A DNA stretch of 64,000 nt from Anthoceros angustus (GCA_010909165.1 MU008214.1:186001-250000); one strand, 5' to 3'; counted from the stretch's first letter, positions 22,995-34,001 are shown. Made by a program: numbers and translations. The notes: a model not told the origin generated them from the sequence alone.

Positions 22995-23305
22995 CGTGTT
23001 GGAGAGCAGAGTTCTTCCGCACATACAGCCTGCAAAATGGCATATCGCTTAGGGTGGATTTATTTCTGACTAGGGAGGATCAAATCTCTATTGCAGATGC
23101 CATCATATCAGACCCTACCCGGCACACTGTTTGTGAGCACATCATCAAGCCTCAGGGTTGGGCAACAGAGAGATGTGCAACATCCAAAGTACAAAAGTAC
23201 ACACCTATGCAGGACGGCCATGCCTTCATCCCCCTCGGCATTGAGACCCACCGGGTCATGGGCAAAGATTTCGGACGGATCATGAAGGATTGTGCAAAGC
23301 CTACC
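22995..23305 (+). pseudogene. LINE C-terminal domain fragment (plus strand)
   Basis: The frame reads RTYSLQNGISLRVDLFLTRE, DQISIADAIISDPTRH, then TSKVQKYTPMQDGHAFIPLG and ends KDCAKPT. It aligns block by block with the minus-strand fragments at 40975-41650 and 42795-43460 (SLRAD.FFIRGDQDSVVDVV, ALKVKKYSGMQAGHQFIP). VD...D followed by K-x2-KY is the layout of a PD-(D/E)XK-like nuclease domain. It stops at about 23305, where sequence of the opposite orientation begins. Confidence 0.5.
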
Positions 23306-24450
23306 ATGGTGCCACGGCGAAGAGGGCACCCCCCGGGGTCCCCTTATCTCATGTTGTTGCCGAGTCAGGCACGGATACCCCTTCGGTAGATGGCCCATGT
23401 TGAAAGTAGAGGTTAGATGGAGAACCATAAAAAGAGCGGACAAATGGAATAAGACTTGCCAATTGCCTGCCCGCATCCTTGAGCTCCGTAAAAATAGCCA
23501 TCCTAAAGACAGTGTTGAAAGCGTTCGACGTCCATTTGGAGGGCGACCCAATCTGGATGAGACTCCAAAACCGCCTCGACTCTAAACGCCGCCGACTCAC
23601 AGCCCCCTAGAGTGGCAATCCCAGATTGATGGGGGCAAAGGTGCTCTTGGAACTGCCCCCGGAGTTGAATGGCAATGCTGCGGCTTATGAGGCGCAAGAA
23701 CTCCTCCCGAACGGCGATAGGGCACACCTGTATTGGCTTCTCCAAAGCGATTCTACCGCACCCAACACATGAGAAACGGTGGGGTCACTCCGCAACGAGC
23801 GCCGCTAGAATAAAAGCTCGAAAAACCACTAGAAGGATCCTGAGCAAATAATCCCGAAGGTGGTCATAGACCGCCATGCACCACAAGAAAGCCGTGGTGC
23901 AGGGCCTGGTCAAGACCGCCTTGTCAAGACAAAAGGCTCCTCCACCACGTAATCTAGGATATCCAAGGAATGAGGTCACATGGGCCGGATGAAGGCGCGA
24001 GAGTAGCAATGGTCTCCTGAGGCTAGCGCCATCGCCTTTGGGCGAAGAGCCTGTAGCCCGGCATATTCCCTAGCACGGCCAAAGATGAGGCATCTCAAGT
24101 CACGCCTTGGTGGGGTCTGGACGGACGTGATCCACCTTACGACTCCCTAGACCTCCGACGCCCCTTGCCTCCCTCCCCTCTGCAGCCTCCCATTCCCCGG
24201 CCGAACTGACAGACAGTGCAGCCACCTCCTATGTCCTAAAAGACCACTGAGGCTAAGACACCGAGGAGAAAGAGAAACAAAGTCCAAGCCACCTCGTCAC
24301 AAAGTCCAAGCCACCTCGTCACAAAGTCCAAGCCACCTCGTCACAAAGTCCAAGCCACCTCGTCACAAAGTCCAAGCCACCTCGTCCCCGGGATTGAACG
24401 TGAGGCTCTCCATGGGAAGCCGATAGGCAAGGCGAACGTCGTCATGAAGG
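23305..24450 (-). pseudogene. LINE reverse transcriptase fragment (minus strand)
   Basis: Read leftwards from 24450: PMESLTFNPGDEVAWTL region, then LISRSIAIQLRGQFQEHLCP, HQSGIATLGGCESAAF, LESHPDWVALQMDV, a frame change, then SNAFNTVFRMAIFTELKDAG, PFVRSFYGSPSNLYFQHG, EGVSVPDSATT and GGALFAVAPW. These are reverse-transcriptase blocks: Q.G...GGCE, the DV/D.FN block and G.S...T.QGDPLGG. The catalytic YADD region is absent because the fragment is cut at about 23305. Several frameshifts make it non-functional. Confidence 0.6.
24288..24390. repeat. 22-base tandem repeat, five copies
   Basis: ACAAAGTCCAAGCCACCTCG plus TC is repeated head-to-tail about five times. In the related LINE 5' region at 62530-62560 the same place has a single ACAAGGCCCAAGTAGCCTCG, so the minisatellite arose by local amplification inside the LINE sequence. 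Confidence 0.85.
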
Positions 24451-24554
24451 TGGCTCACAAGACGCTGAAAAAGGTGGGTTCCCTAGAAAACATGCTTCGT
24501 ATAAGAAGAAGAAGAAGAAGAATTTTATTTAAGTCCACTAAGGACATATGATCC

Positions 24555-24860
24555 GACTGCAAACGCAACCACTCGCGCGCTCGAGGACAGACACAGGAAA
24601 CAAGCGCAACCACTCGCGCGGAAACAAGCGCAACCACTCGCGCGGAAACAAGCGCAACCACTCGCGCGGAAACAAGCGCAACCACTGCGCGGAAACAAGC
24701 GCAACCACTGCGCGGAAACAAGCGCAACCACTCGCGCGGAAACAAGCGCAACCACTCGCGCGGAAACAAGCGCAACCACTCGCGCGGAAACAAGCGCAAC
24801 CACTCGCGCGGAAACAAGCGCAACCACTCGCGCGCTCGAGGACAGACACAGGAAACCTAG
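24555..24860. repeat. 24-base tandem repeat, about ten copies, between direct flanks
   Basis: The unit AAACAAGCGCAACCACTCGC plus GCGG is repeated about ten times; two units read CACTGCGCGG instead. On both sides stands the same GCGCTCGAGGACAGACACAG word (24578 and 24834). It is open in several frames on both strands; the Ala/Arg/Cys-rich products are compositional. A GC-rich stretch continues to about 25090. Confidence 0.85.
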
Positions 24861-25099
24861 GCCCGACAGGGCCGAAAACCCTCCACCCGGGCCCCGCCAC
24901 CTCGTCAGTCCCCGGCCCCGCCTTGGCGCAACCGGGCCCCACCGTGCCACACCCGGGCCCGTCCGTCGCGGCGCGCCCGCCGAGGCCGTGGGGCCCGAGC
25001 GTCCGCATAGGACGGGCCGTACCTGGGGGCCCGGGGGAACTAGCTAAAGCAGGCCGGAAAGGGCACGCAGTCCCGCGCCTGGTTTTCGATCCCAAATTT

Positions 25100-25630
25100 T
25101 GAGTCACGTATCACGTCTCAAGACCTCCCACCTCTCACTCGTTTCAGCGTTTTGTTGCCGACACTCTCCCCCCGGTTCAATGAGGCTGTTTAAGTCTGTT
25201 TGGGATTTGCCAAGCATGGTAGGAAGCAGGTGGATGAGGTGGCCAGGCTAAGAATTTTAGCTTATTGGTCCAGAAATGAGGGAGAAATAACGATTTTTCA
25301 GTCGGAACGACTAAATTCGAGTCGTTCCGTCGTGGTGGGGTTAACGAGACGCAGGCGAGATCCTCGAGCAGGGAGCCTGGACAAAAGCTTTGTAGTGTAC
25401 GGAGGCATGCAGGAGTGTGGCTCTCCTGCAACATAATACTTTCTGTAGGCCGCCCAATGGTGACGTGCCTTTGTATCGATCTCCGGTGAGCTTCATCCTG
25501 AGCCCTTCAATCGGATGCCGTTGGCTGGTATGGATTACCTGAAGGCTATACTAGTATTTCAGGAGTGCAAGACGTACAGCAGATGGGAATCTCGGGTCTT
25601 GCTTTTGTGTGAAAGGCTAGCCCAGTTTTT
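25100..25630. other. Interval without a supported gene
   Basis: Short frames below 90 codons only. No motif, splice structure or repeat was recognised between the GC-rich stretch and the tandem repeat upstream of the P450 gene. Confidence 0.35.
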
Positions 25631-26195
25631 AGGAGTGCGTGGTGCACAGAGTTGATTCCAGGAAGTAGTCACCCAGGTGGAGCTTTGGCAGGATGGACAA
25701 TTCTGAATCCGAGGACGAGGCACCTGAGTCCTGATGGACGGGGGGAATCGAGGCAAGCTTGTCGGATCCCTGTGCAACCGCTTTGGATCTGGGTTGTGGT
25801 GCCAGCAGTTTACAGGAATACTAGTGCGTGGTGCAGAGTAACTCAGATTCCAGGAAATGGGCACCCTGAAGGAAGAGCTTCGATCGGAAGGTTGGCCATT
25901 TGGACCTAAGACGAGGAACCGGAGTCCTGACGGACGGTGGGGAATCGGGACAGGCTTGTTGGATCCCTCGGCAACCGCTTTGGATCTGGGTTGTGGTGCC
26001 AGCAGTTTATAGGAGTGCGTGGTGCAGAGTAACTCAGATTCCAGGAAATGGGCACCCTGGAGGCAGAGCTCCGGAAGTATGGGCAATTGCAATTCGGAAT
26101 CCGAAGACGAGGAACCTGAGTCCGGACGTACGGACGGGAGGGAGGCAAGCTTGTCGGATCCCTCGGCAGCCGCTTCGGATCTGGGTTATGGTGCC
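25630..26195. repeat. Tandem repeat of about 190 bases upstream of the P450 gene
   Basis: Three units begin at GTGCGTGGTGCAGAGT-type words near 25636, 25825 and 26016, each followed by GATTCCAGGAA, a GGAACC(T)GAGTCCTGACGGAC segment, GGATCCCT.GGCAACCGCTTT and GGATCTGGGTTGTGGTGCCA. The array ends about 165 bases before the P450 start codon, in the presumed promoter or 5' leader. Confidence 0.8.
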
Positions 26196-26359
26196 TGGAG
26201 CCTGCGGCTGGTGGATCCGGATCCGAAGTTTACTGCGCGTACAAGAGCCTGCGGGAGCCAGGCAATGTGCAGGGAGGCAGGCTCAGCCAGCTGAAGGCAG
26301 CAGCCATACGTTCCAATTCAACAATTCCGACTGCAGGAAGGTCTGCTAAGCAGCAAGCG

Positions 26360-28261
26360 ATGACAATGGTGGAGGAAGTGACAATGGCCGTGGTGGTGGT
26401 GCTGGCAGCGCTGCCCCTGTGGTTGCTGTGGTGCAGGAGCGTGAGGCTGTGGGGGAAGAAGCTGCCGCCGGGATCCCTGGGCTGGCCGCTCATCGGTGAG
26501 ACGCTGCAGCTGCGCAGATGCCTGCTGGCCGGGGACGCGGACGCCTTCTGCCGCCAGCGCCGCAAGCAGCACGGCAGCGTGTACAAGACGCACCTCTTCG
26601 GCAGCCCGTGCGTGATGGTGAGCGGGGCCGACGCGGTGAAGCTCCTGGCCACGTCCGAGGACTCGCTGGTGGAGTCCAACCAGCTGCTGTCCATCCGCAG
26701 GCTGCTGGGCAAGGAGTCCATCGCCAACGTGGTGGGCCACAAGCACAAGCTCTTCCGCCGCGTGCTCAACGACAAGTTCATGGGCGACGAGCTCAAGAAG
26801 TTCCTGGGCCGGGTGGAGGCGGTGGCGCTGGAGCAGGTGTCAGCGTGGCGGCCCGGCCAGGTGCGCGCCATGGAGGAGGAGGCCACCCACTTCACCTACA
26901 ACATCATCGCCGGGCTGGCCGTGAGCTGGGGCCCCGGCCACCCGTTCCGCGAGCCCAGCTTGGAGCTGGCCAAGGTCATGGCCGCCTCCCTGGTGGAAGT
27001 GCCACTGGAGTGGCCCGGATTCCCCTTCCGCCGAGGCATGCAGGCCAGGCGCAGCCTGGACCGCATGTTCGCCACCGAAGTGAGCCAGCGCAGGAGCGGC
27101 CAGATTGTGCGAGACGACTTGCTCGCGGAAATGATGAGAGCCACAGATGCCTCCTCCCAGCTCCTCTTCACCGACGAGCAACTCAAGGACAACCTGCACA
27201 CGCTCGTCATGGGCGGCCACGACACCAGCACCAACACCCTCACCTGGATCGCCAAGCTCCTCTCCGAGAACCCACATTGCTACCATCGATTGCTGGTGAG
27301 CTCTGCGCAGCTGTGGCACATTCCAACAAAAACAAAAGCTTAGGTCGTTCCTCGTCTCACGACTCACTCACTGAATTGCATTGCAGGGCGAACATGAGGA
27401 AATCAGGAGCAGCAAGGTTGCAGGCCAGCCGCTGCAATGGGAAGATGTGAAGAAGATGACTTACACCACCACCGTGCGCATCCGACCTAACCTTCTGTGA
27501 ACTTGTCTACAACCTGGAATTACTACCTAGAGATTTCCTTGACAACAACAACACCATCATCTGCCTGCAGGTGATCCAGGAGGCTCTTCGGATATCAAGT
27601 ATAGTTTTCTTCTTCCAAAGACGGGTGAAACAAGACTTCAAGCTGAATGGTGATCAGCCCTGAATCTCTTCATCTACTGTCCTTTTGCAACCAGCAGCGT
27701 AGGAGTTCAAAAACGAACGTTGTGGGCTTGGCTTTTTCTTCCAGGATACGACATTCCCCAGGGCTGGAACGTGGTTGTTGACACTCATGAGCTGCATCAC
27801 GACGCCCAGAACTATCTGAATCCAAACACATTCGATCCGACTCGCTTTGATGTTAGTCTGAATTTGACGAGTTTCTTCCTTTGGAGCATGAAATGCGTGT
27901 TATTATGCTACTAATGGATGAGTTTGTGAAAACGGAGCAGAAGCGGCCCAAGCCTCACACCTTCATGCCGTTCGGGGTGGGGCCAAGGATGTGCCTCGGG
28001 AAGGATATGGCCATGCTGCAGATGTGCATCTTCCTGCATCACATGGTGCTCAACTGCAAGTGCGTACTGACCTTGTTGCTCCTCTGGAAAACGTTACCGA
28101 CCGCACTGCAATCTTGGCTGATTCTGCTGCTAATCAAATGTTTGTCCAGCAGATGGACAGTCACTCATAACGACAACCTCCGAGAATATCGTGGCGGACC
28201 GCACATCAAGAACGGCGTGCCGTTCAGAGTGGATGCCGTCACAAAAACCACTTACTTGTAA
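26360..28261 (+). CDS. Cytochrome P450, CYP85-clan type, six exons
   Basis: A microsomal haem mono-oxygenase. Exons: 26360-27295, 27387-27473, 27571-27649, 27745-27851, 27941-28059 and 28153-28261, all GT-AG and frame-consistent, giving 478 residues, the usual P450 length. Visible are an N-terminal membrane anchor (residues 9-25), the hinge PPGSLGWPLIGET (36-48), the I-helix GGHDTS (about 284-289), the K-helix EALR (345-348), PTRF (about 399-402) and the haem loop FGVGPRMCLG with Cys421. Word pattern (PPGS.GWP.IGET, GGHDTS, W.DV.KM.YT, VIQE.LR, IP.GW) is that of the CYP85 clan, whose members oxidise sterols, triterpenes, diterpenes, brassinosteroids or abscisic acid. The substrate cannot be told. 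I chose the Met at 26360 because it places the anchor at the N-terminus; an in-frame Met at 26267 would add 31 non-hydrophobic residues. Confidence 0.9.
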
Positions 28262-28639
28262 AGCCCCTGCGTGTTGCCACCACATGAACCGCATTCCAGC
28301 ATTTCTTGTACGTTTCCACAATACATACAGAGAAGTGAGGATCTGTTCATTTCATACAACAGCCTTGGGATCCTACAACAACGGTGTTGGACTGTGGCGG
28401 CGGAAAGACACTGTGCGGGAATGCCTGGTTGTCGACCAACGCTCGTCTGTCCGGCAAACTTGGTACTGACTCAAGTCAGTCAGCTCAACTCCTACCCACC
28501 CTTCCAAACTCCACCTTCTCCAGCCGGAAACTCTTGCTGGATTGTTGCTAGGCACATCCTGTTCCAAGAGAAATAGCAAGCTTCCCAATCTATCATTAAA
28601 AATGAAGTGTTGCTGTATACATAGACTTCTTCCACAGTC

Positions 28640-29949
28640 CCGGGCACAGCATGCTTCACTTTGCTGAATGACATGTTGATATTACCTTGTCCTCAGTGTG
28701 AGGGTCCTCATCATCACTAGTTTCTGGGGATGGATGCAGGCCCCAAGTGAAAATCGGATGCCCACAAATACCACCGTCCTGCAACACTCCAAAACATGTT
28801 GGCAGCATCAGTTGCCAGCTGCTTAGTTCAGTATAAATGGGGAATAGACCAAACCAAGACAATATCTGCAACTTCATCTTTGTCCATGGCAGTCACTCGC
28901 ACCGCTTCTCCTATGAGGATATACTCTAGGACGGAACCAGTGGCCCGCATATGGGAAGTCCAGTCCACTAGCATTGGCTGCCGCAGTACATCACAAAAGC
29001 CATGAGAGACTGGGTTGATGATTCGGGGGACCTCAAACTCCAGAGTAGAGAACAAGGTTACCATCCATGAAGCAATGACCATTTGAGGCTTGGCCCTCGT
29101 GATGGCCTCTGTGGCTTCCTCTTTCCTGACTGTTGCACCCTCCAGGCCCCTCGACCCACTATCTGTCGCCGTCAAGTGAATGGCTGCAGCACATGTGTCC
29201 TTGAAGACCACGAACTTGGTGAGGCTGACAAGCCCAAACAGACAGTATTGAACAAGCAAAACGAAAGGCCCTTGTTTACAAAGTAATGGGACCACTGCAA
29301 GCGAAAGGAAAAGGGACAAGTGAGTACGAATTACTGCTTTCTCCAGCTGACGGAGAAGCAACCCCAAGTGGTAGTTTAGACGACCGCTGCCTGCTCCAAC
29401 CTAGCACAAACCTCGAGAGCATGCACCTCATTGCTTGGAAAAGGGATTGAAGGAGGACGATGATGGAATCCCAAATTGCTTCCTTTGGCAAGTACCTCCA
29501 GCACCTCCATCACGGAGAGCCCATAGATCTTTGCCCTGCTCCTGCCAGACAAAAGGGAAACGAATGCAGTGCAGGTGATGAAGGCAAAGAGAGCAACATG
29601 CATTCAAACAGAGGGTAGGAAGCAAACCTTATATACTGCGCCAGCCCTAGCAGATGCTCTCGAGTGAAGACTTCGTATTGTGGGTCACCTGAGTAAGGCG
29701 CTTTAGCGCCCACAAATGAATGCCAATCAGAGCAGCCATGACAATCGCAGCGTAGCGAGCCCCCTTCACCGATCTGAGCACGATAAAGGAGGTCAGCAAC
29801 CGGGAACTCAGGCAGCAACAGGTGCACCGACCACGTAGTCCCATCATCTAACCACCGACCTGGATATCACATGCTGGAGAACCAATGCCGAAGAGGGAGA
29901 AGCGGCGCACAAGGTCATCGTAGGACGGCAGAGGTTGGAAGGGGTCCAT
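28640..29949 (-). CDS. Unrecognised multi-exon gene, minus strand
   Basis: Several segments look coding. A likely start at 29949 gives MDPFQPLPSYDDLVRRFSLF to a CAG/GTCGG donor at 29860. A further segment ends DPQYEVFTREHLLGLAQYIR before GTTTGC (about 29628). An exon after a GGCAG acceptor (about 29540) reads SRAKIYGLSVMEVLEVLAKG, then PPSIPFPSNE. A 3' frame reaches down to 28828 (SLTKFVVFKDTCAAAIHL; ILIGEAVRVTAMDKDEVADI; stop 28828-28830). One alternative frame at 29780-29690 gives a hydrophobic ARYAAIVMAALIGIHLWALK, so a membrane protein is possible. I do not recognise the family; exon joins are tentative and one frame disagreement remains. Confidence 0.4.
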
Positions 29950-31940
29950 GGTGTCCCACAGACGAAAGAATCGTTTGGCGACAAAACTGTAGGGACGAAC
30001 ACTACGGACAAGTTGCAGAAGTGCTCGACAGATTCATATCGCCCAAGCTGGTGACTAATTTAGAGCCATGCAGCAGCACTGACAGTAGCACCGCAGTGCA
30101 GGACAGTACACTGACAAGTGCAGGGCGGTGCAGCAGGGCAGGGCACCCTGACCGAAATGACAAGTGGTGTTATGTTCTCCAGCTGCAGGACTCAGGATGC
30201 CTTTGATCGTGTTAACCCTAGACTACATTTTAGTCGCGCAGACCATGTGCATAGCAAAGAGGAGCTCCTGTTCAAAGGCTGCATACATTCTGGTTGTTGG
30301 TTGGTAGGTGGAAGGACAGGGGCGGTGGGCCGTTAGATTAATGGATAGCATGATAGGGTAATGACTGCGCAAGGAATCCAAATCCAGCATCTCTCAGCTG
30401 CCTCTCGCAGGATCTCTCACCTGGGCTGTCTGTCGGAAGGTGGGTTGCAAGCAGCACATGCCATGGGTGCAGTCTTCGCAGTAGCAGTATGTACCTTTCT
30501 GGGTGTACTAGTGCTCCACTAATGAGAATTGAGAATCGGGATCCACAACCGTGAAGGTAATCTCCCACAGGCAGATGTTTCATGCGCAATGGTCAAACCC
30601 AGCACGAAACACGAATACTGGGCAACCTTGGACGGTGGGCCTAGCTTTGTGATTATGTAAGTGGCAACAGAAATTGGAGGCCAGCCCAACGCTGGGCCCA
30701 GCTTGCAAGCAACAGGACAGCTCTGCCTGACACCATTCTTATTTCCTCACCTTACTTGTGTCTTGACAAATGTGCATACTGTTGCTTACGAGCTTGCAAG
30801 TTGCAAGCTTGACTTGCTATGCTGCACCGGTTGTTGCAGCACCAACCAGGGGGGAAGGACTTGGAGAGAGCAGTAGCATTCCCGTGATCAAGCAGGAGTG
30901 GATCCAACCGTCCTCGCTACTGACACTCTCGAAAAGTACCCTCCGAGTTAAGTACCACAACCTTTCAGCTGTCACTTCGAGTGGCGTCACATCGGCAGCT
31001 GTGTGCATCTTCATCGGAAGCAGCACCTCTGCTGAGGCTTTCATCCTCCAACGCTGCTTGCTTTGCGCGGGCCAGGTGATGTACAGGCTACACCCGTCAT
31101 GATCTGGCCATGCATGACATCACTTCCTCCGAAGCCTCTAGATCTGGCACCCCGGAGCACCATTGCTGAGAGAGAGGCTGGCAGCTCCGGCTGGCAGGCT
31201 GGTCCAGGCCCAGGAGTACTTAGTACTCAGGAGACCAGTCTCTGTGGATGAGCGCAGACTGCCCACAAGTCATCTTTGAGCTGGCTCTCTCTTTGGCTGG
31301 GACGGACATCATCCACACGGCCTCCGTTTGCGTGTAGTAAACCCTGATGCATCATTTGTGCGGAGCTCTCCCAGGACCCTATCTCTTTTCCCCTCCAAGG
31401 ACCCTGACAGGACTTGGACCCTACATCGAGCCCCTTTCTCCGTCTTCGCTGACAGGACTTTCTCCCTAGTAGCATACTACTACTGAAAGGCGTGCAAAGC
31501 GGAGAATGTGTGGGCAGCTCTTGACAGCCCCCATAGTCTACCTGTATCGTTCACTGATTTCCAGAGCGTTGAGGCGATGCGTACAGTTTTCCGGAGAAAA
31601 GTGAAACCGAACGTCAGGTGGCACGAAATTTTGCGAGCTCCAGACCTTTCCAGCATCATGCAATCACGACCTGCACTTGACCACAACCAAGGTCTGTCCT
31701 CGGGGATCACGAACCTATGATGGGTTTGCTCTGGCCCTTGTCGTGAAACAGTCACGGTGTGGATGCAGTGTCGGGCGGCCCTCACCCTGTGTGTATTGCT
31801 CTCCAGCTTGTCCAGGAGCGAAATTGCTGCATCCCCTTGTCTCACATTGCATCTATTTGCTGCTGCTGATGAGCCTGCTGGTGGAGTGTGGGAATCTGTG
31901 GAGGAGGAGTGAGAACACGAGGAGTGCACCACCTTTGTGA
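29950..31940. other. Intergenic region between the minus-strand gene and polyphenol oxidase
   Basis: Short frames only. One minus-strand frame (31044-30817) has a protein-like stretch ending in a hydrophobic segment (HSCLITGMLLLSP), but no splice context or homology is seen. The last few hundred bases should hold the promoter of the polyphenol oxidase gene; no clear TATA box could be assigned. Confidence 0.35.
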
Positions 31941-31958
31941 GGCAAGGTGAACAGGACC

Positions 31959-34001
31959 ATGATGGTGAAGGTACAAAAGAAAAGGCAGGCATTCCCCAGC
32001 AGCTGGTGCACCTGGATGGTGGCATTTGTATGCTGCTGCAGCGTGCAAGTTGCCAGGGTGAGCCCGGACCCGATTCCAGCACCGGACTTCGCAACCTGCG
32101 AGGATGATCCCACCATTCCCAAGTGCTGCCCTCCCGTGCCCCCGAACGGGAGCGGGAGCAGCAAGCGTTTCGTCAATCCCACAGCGTCCACGCTGCCGCT
32201 GCGCACCCGGATGCCAGCCCACCAGCTCGATTCCGCAACGGTCGCCAAGCTCAACCGGGCGTACAAGCTCATGCGGGCCCTGCCCTCCACCGATCCCCGC
32301 AGCTTAGAGCAGCAGCGCAGGATGCACTGCGCCTACTGCTGCGCGCTCTTTCCGCAGGTGTGGGATGTGGATTACGCCGGGGACAGCATCCCCGCGGCCC
32401 TGCAAATCCATTTCGGCTGGCTTCTCTTCCCCTGGCATCGCTGGTTCCTCTACTTCCACGAGCGGATTCTGGCGTCCCTGGTGGGCGACAACACTCTGGC
32501 TCTGCCATTCTGGAATTGGAGCAACCAGGCCCAATCCCAGTCCCAGTCCCCCGCTGCTATGCCCGCCGCCTACCAGACCCCAGGATCCAGCCTGTACGAT
32601 GCCAAGAGGAGCCCGGCTCACCAGCCTCCTGCAATCGCCAACCTCACTTTCAATGCAGGCAAGCGACCCATCAAAGCGCAGATCAACACCCCGCAGCTCG
32701 TCCAGGAAAATTTGAATCTCATGCACCAGGTACGATTAGGTAGTCTCCGATGCAAGCTTTGCAATGCCATCCGAGCTCCAATCTCTCTAATCTCCCTTCC
32801 TGCGCAGATAATGGTGAGCGCGCCAACCACACGCGCCATTTTCTTCGGGCAGCCTTACCGGCTGGGGGCTCAGCTCCTGCCGGGCGCGGGTCCCGGGCAG
32901 GGAATTGTGGAGTCCACAGTGCACAACAGCATCCACGACTGGACGGGAAACGAGAAGAACCCAGACTATGAGGACATGGGAGCGTTCTTCGTCTCCGGAA
33001 TCGACCCCATTTTCTATGCCCATCACGGCGAGATTGATAGATTGTGGAACGTGTGGAAAAGCCTGGGAGGAAAGGACCTGGATGATCCAGATTATCTCAA
33101 CACCGAGTTCCTCTTCTACGATGAAACCGCCCAGCTGGTGAAGGTCACCGTGGGGCAGAGCTTGGACAGCGTCAGTCAGCTTCGATACACCTATCAATCC
33201 GTAAGCTTCGTTCCGCTTTTCCTGTCTCAAGACTCTGCAGGTCCAATCCGGCTAGATTCAGGAAAGCTAGCTCAAGGCACTGCATTTGCAATTGCACACT
33301 GGCTCTGGCTAGGTACTCACAAAGCCTGCAATTGCTTGCAGGTGGCTGCAGATGCCAACTGGCTCAACCATGCGGCTACCTCTTGCGCATCAGCTGGCGG
33401 TGCCGATCTCTCCGCTACATTATTGCAATCGGTGCCCATGTACAAGAAAAAGACGGTGAGAATCAACACAGACGCACCATTCACTGCTCGCTTTCAAAGG
33501 CCTGATCCAGCATCCACACAGCAGCTGTCAGGTATACCTCTAATGCTTCCCTTCGTAGCAATGTGCCCAACATCAACCCACTTCACACTTCACAGCTCTC
33601 CCCTCTCGTCCGCCTATCTGCACCTTCTAACAGTAGTGATATGTGCACCAGCAGATGATGGGCAGCAAGGAGGAGCATCTGCGGAGGTTCTCATCTTCGA
33701 TGGGGTCAAAGTGAACTGGAAGCAATCAGCCCAATTCAAGGTGTTCGTAAACCTGCCCACTGCATCTGCGGCCACGTCTGTAGCCTGTGCCGAGTTCCTG
33801 GGTATTTTCTCCAACATAGCCAACAACGCACCGGCGGACAGTGACAAGATTTCCTTCAGATTAGGGATAGGCAACAAGCTGAAGCAACTGAGAGCAGAGT
33901 CTTTGCTGGCTGTGGTGATCACTGTGGTTCCGGGAGTGCAGCATACTTCTGCATCTCCGATTGTCATCGACACGATCAGAGTGGCCTTCGAGCAAGTCTA
34001 A
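31959..34001 (+). CDS. Polyphenol oxidase (tyrosinase family), secreted type, four exons
   Basis: A binuclear-copper oxidase that converts o-diphenols to quinones. Exons 31959-32729, 32808-33200, 33342-33531 and 33655-34001 give 566 residues. An N-terminal hydrophobic stretch (17-34) predicts a secretory signal instead of a plastid transit peptide, as known for moss and lycophyte enzymes. Copper A: His123 (HCAYC), His151 and His160 (HFGWLLFPWHRW). Copper B: His296 and His300 (VHNSIHDW) and His330 (FYAHHGEIDRLW). A C-terminal domain with FDGVKVNW and QFKVFVNLP matches the plant KFDV region, which shields the active site in the latent enzyme. All six copper ligands are present. The three introns (78, 141, 123 bases) are multiples of three without stops, so the genomic frame is open throughout. 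The start at 31959 is the first of two adjacent ATGs. Confidence 0.92.
   Translation: MMVKVQKKRQAFPSSWCTWMVAFVCCCSVQVARVSPDPIPAPDFATCEDDPTIPKCCPPVPPNGSGSSKRFVNPTASTLPLRTRMPAHQLDSATVAKLNRAYKLMRALPSTDPRSLEQQRRMHCAYCCALFPQVWDVDYAGDSIPAALQIHFGWLLFPWHRWFLYFHERILASLVGDNTLALPFWNWSNQAQSQSQSPAAMPAAYQTPGSSLYDAKRSPAHQPPAIANLTFNAGKRPIKAQINTPQLVQENLNLMHQVRLGSLRCKLCNAIRAPISLISLPAQIMVSAPTTRAIFFGQPYRLGAQLLPGAGPGQGIVESTVHNSIHDWTGNEKNPDYEDMGAFFVSGIDPIFYAHHGEIDRLWNVWKSLGGKDLDDPDYLNTEFLFYDETAQLVKVTVGQSLDSVSQLRYTYQSVSFVPLFLSQDSAGPIRLDSGKLAQGTAFAIAHWLWLGTHKACNCLQVAADANWLNHAATSCASAGGADLSATLLQSVPMYKKKTVRINTDAPFTARFQRPDPASTQQLSGIPLMLPFVAMCPTSTHFTLHSSPLSSAYLHLLTVVICAPADDGQQGGASAEVLIFDGVKVNWKQSAQFKVFVNLPTASAATSVACAEFLGIFSNIANNAPADSDKISFRLGIGNKLKQLRAESLLAVVITVVPGVQHTSASPIVIDTIRVAFEQV

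Noticed and set aside
24455-25107. Overlapping Arg/Ala/Cys-rich frames of 120-190 codons on both strands
   Set aside because: They are produced by the 24-base tandem repeat and adjacent GC-rich sequence; all frames are open because of composition.
26318-27450. Additional frames of up to 310 codons overlapping the P450 gene
   Set aside because: GC-rich coding sequence opens alternative frames; only the frame with P450 motifs is supported.
32123-32743. 206-codon plus-strand frame inside the polyphenol oxidase gene
   Set aside because: Out-of-frame shadow of a GC-rich exon with complete copper-ligand motifs in the other frame.
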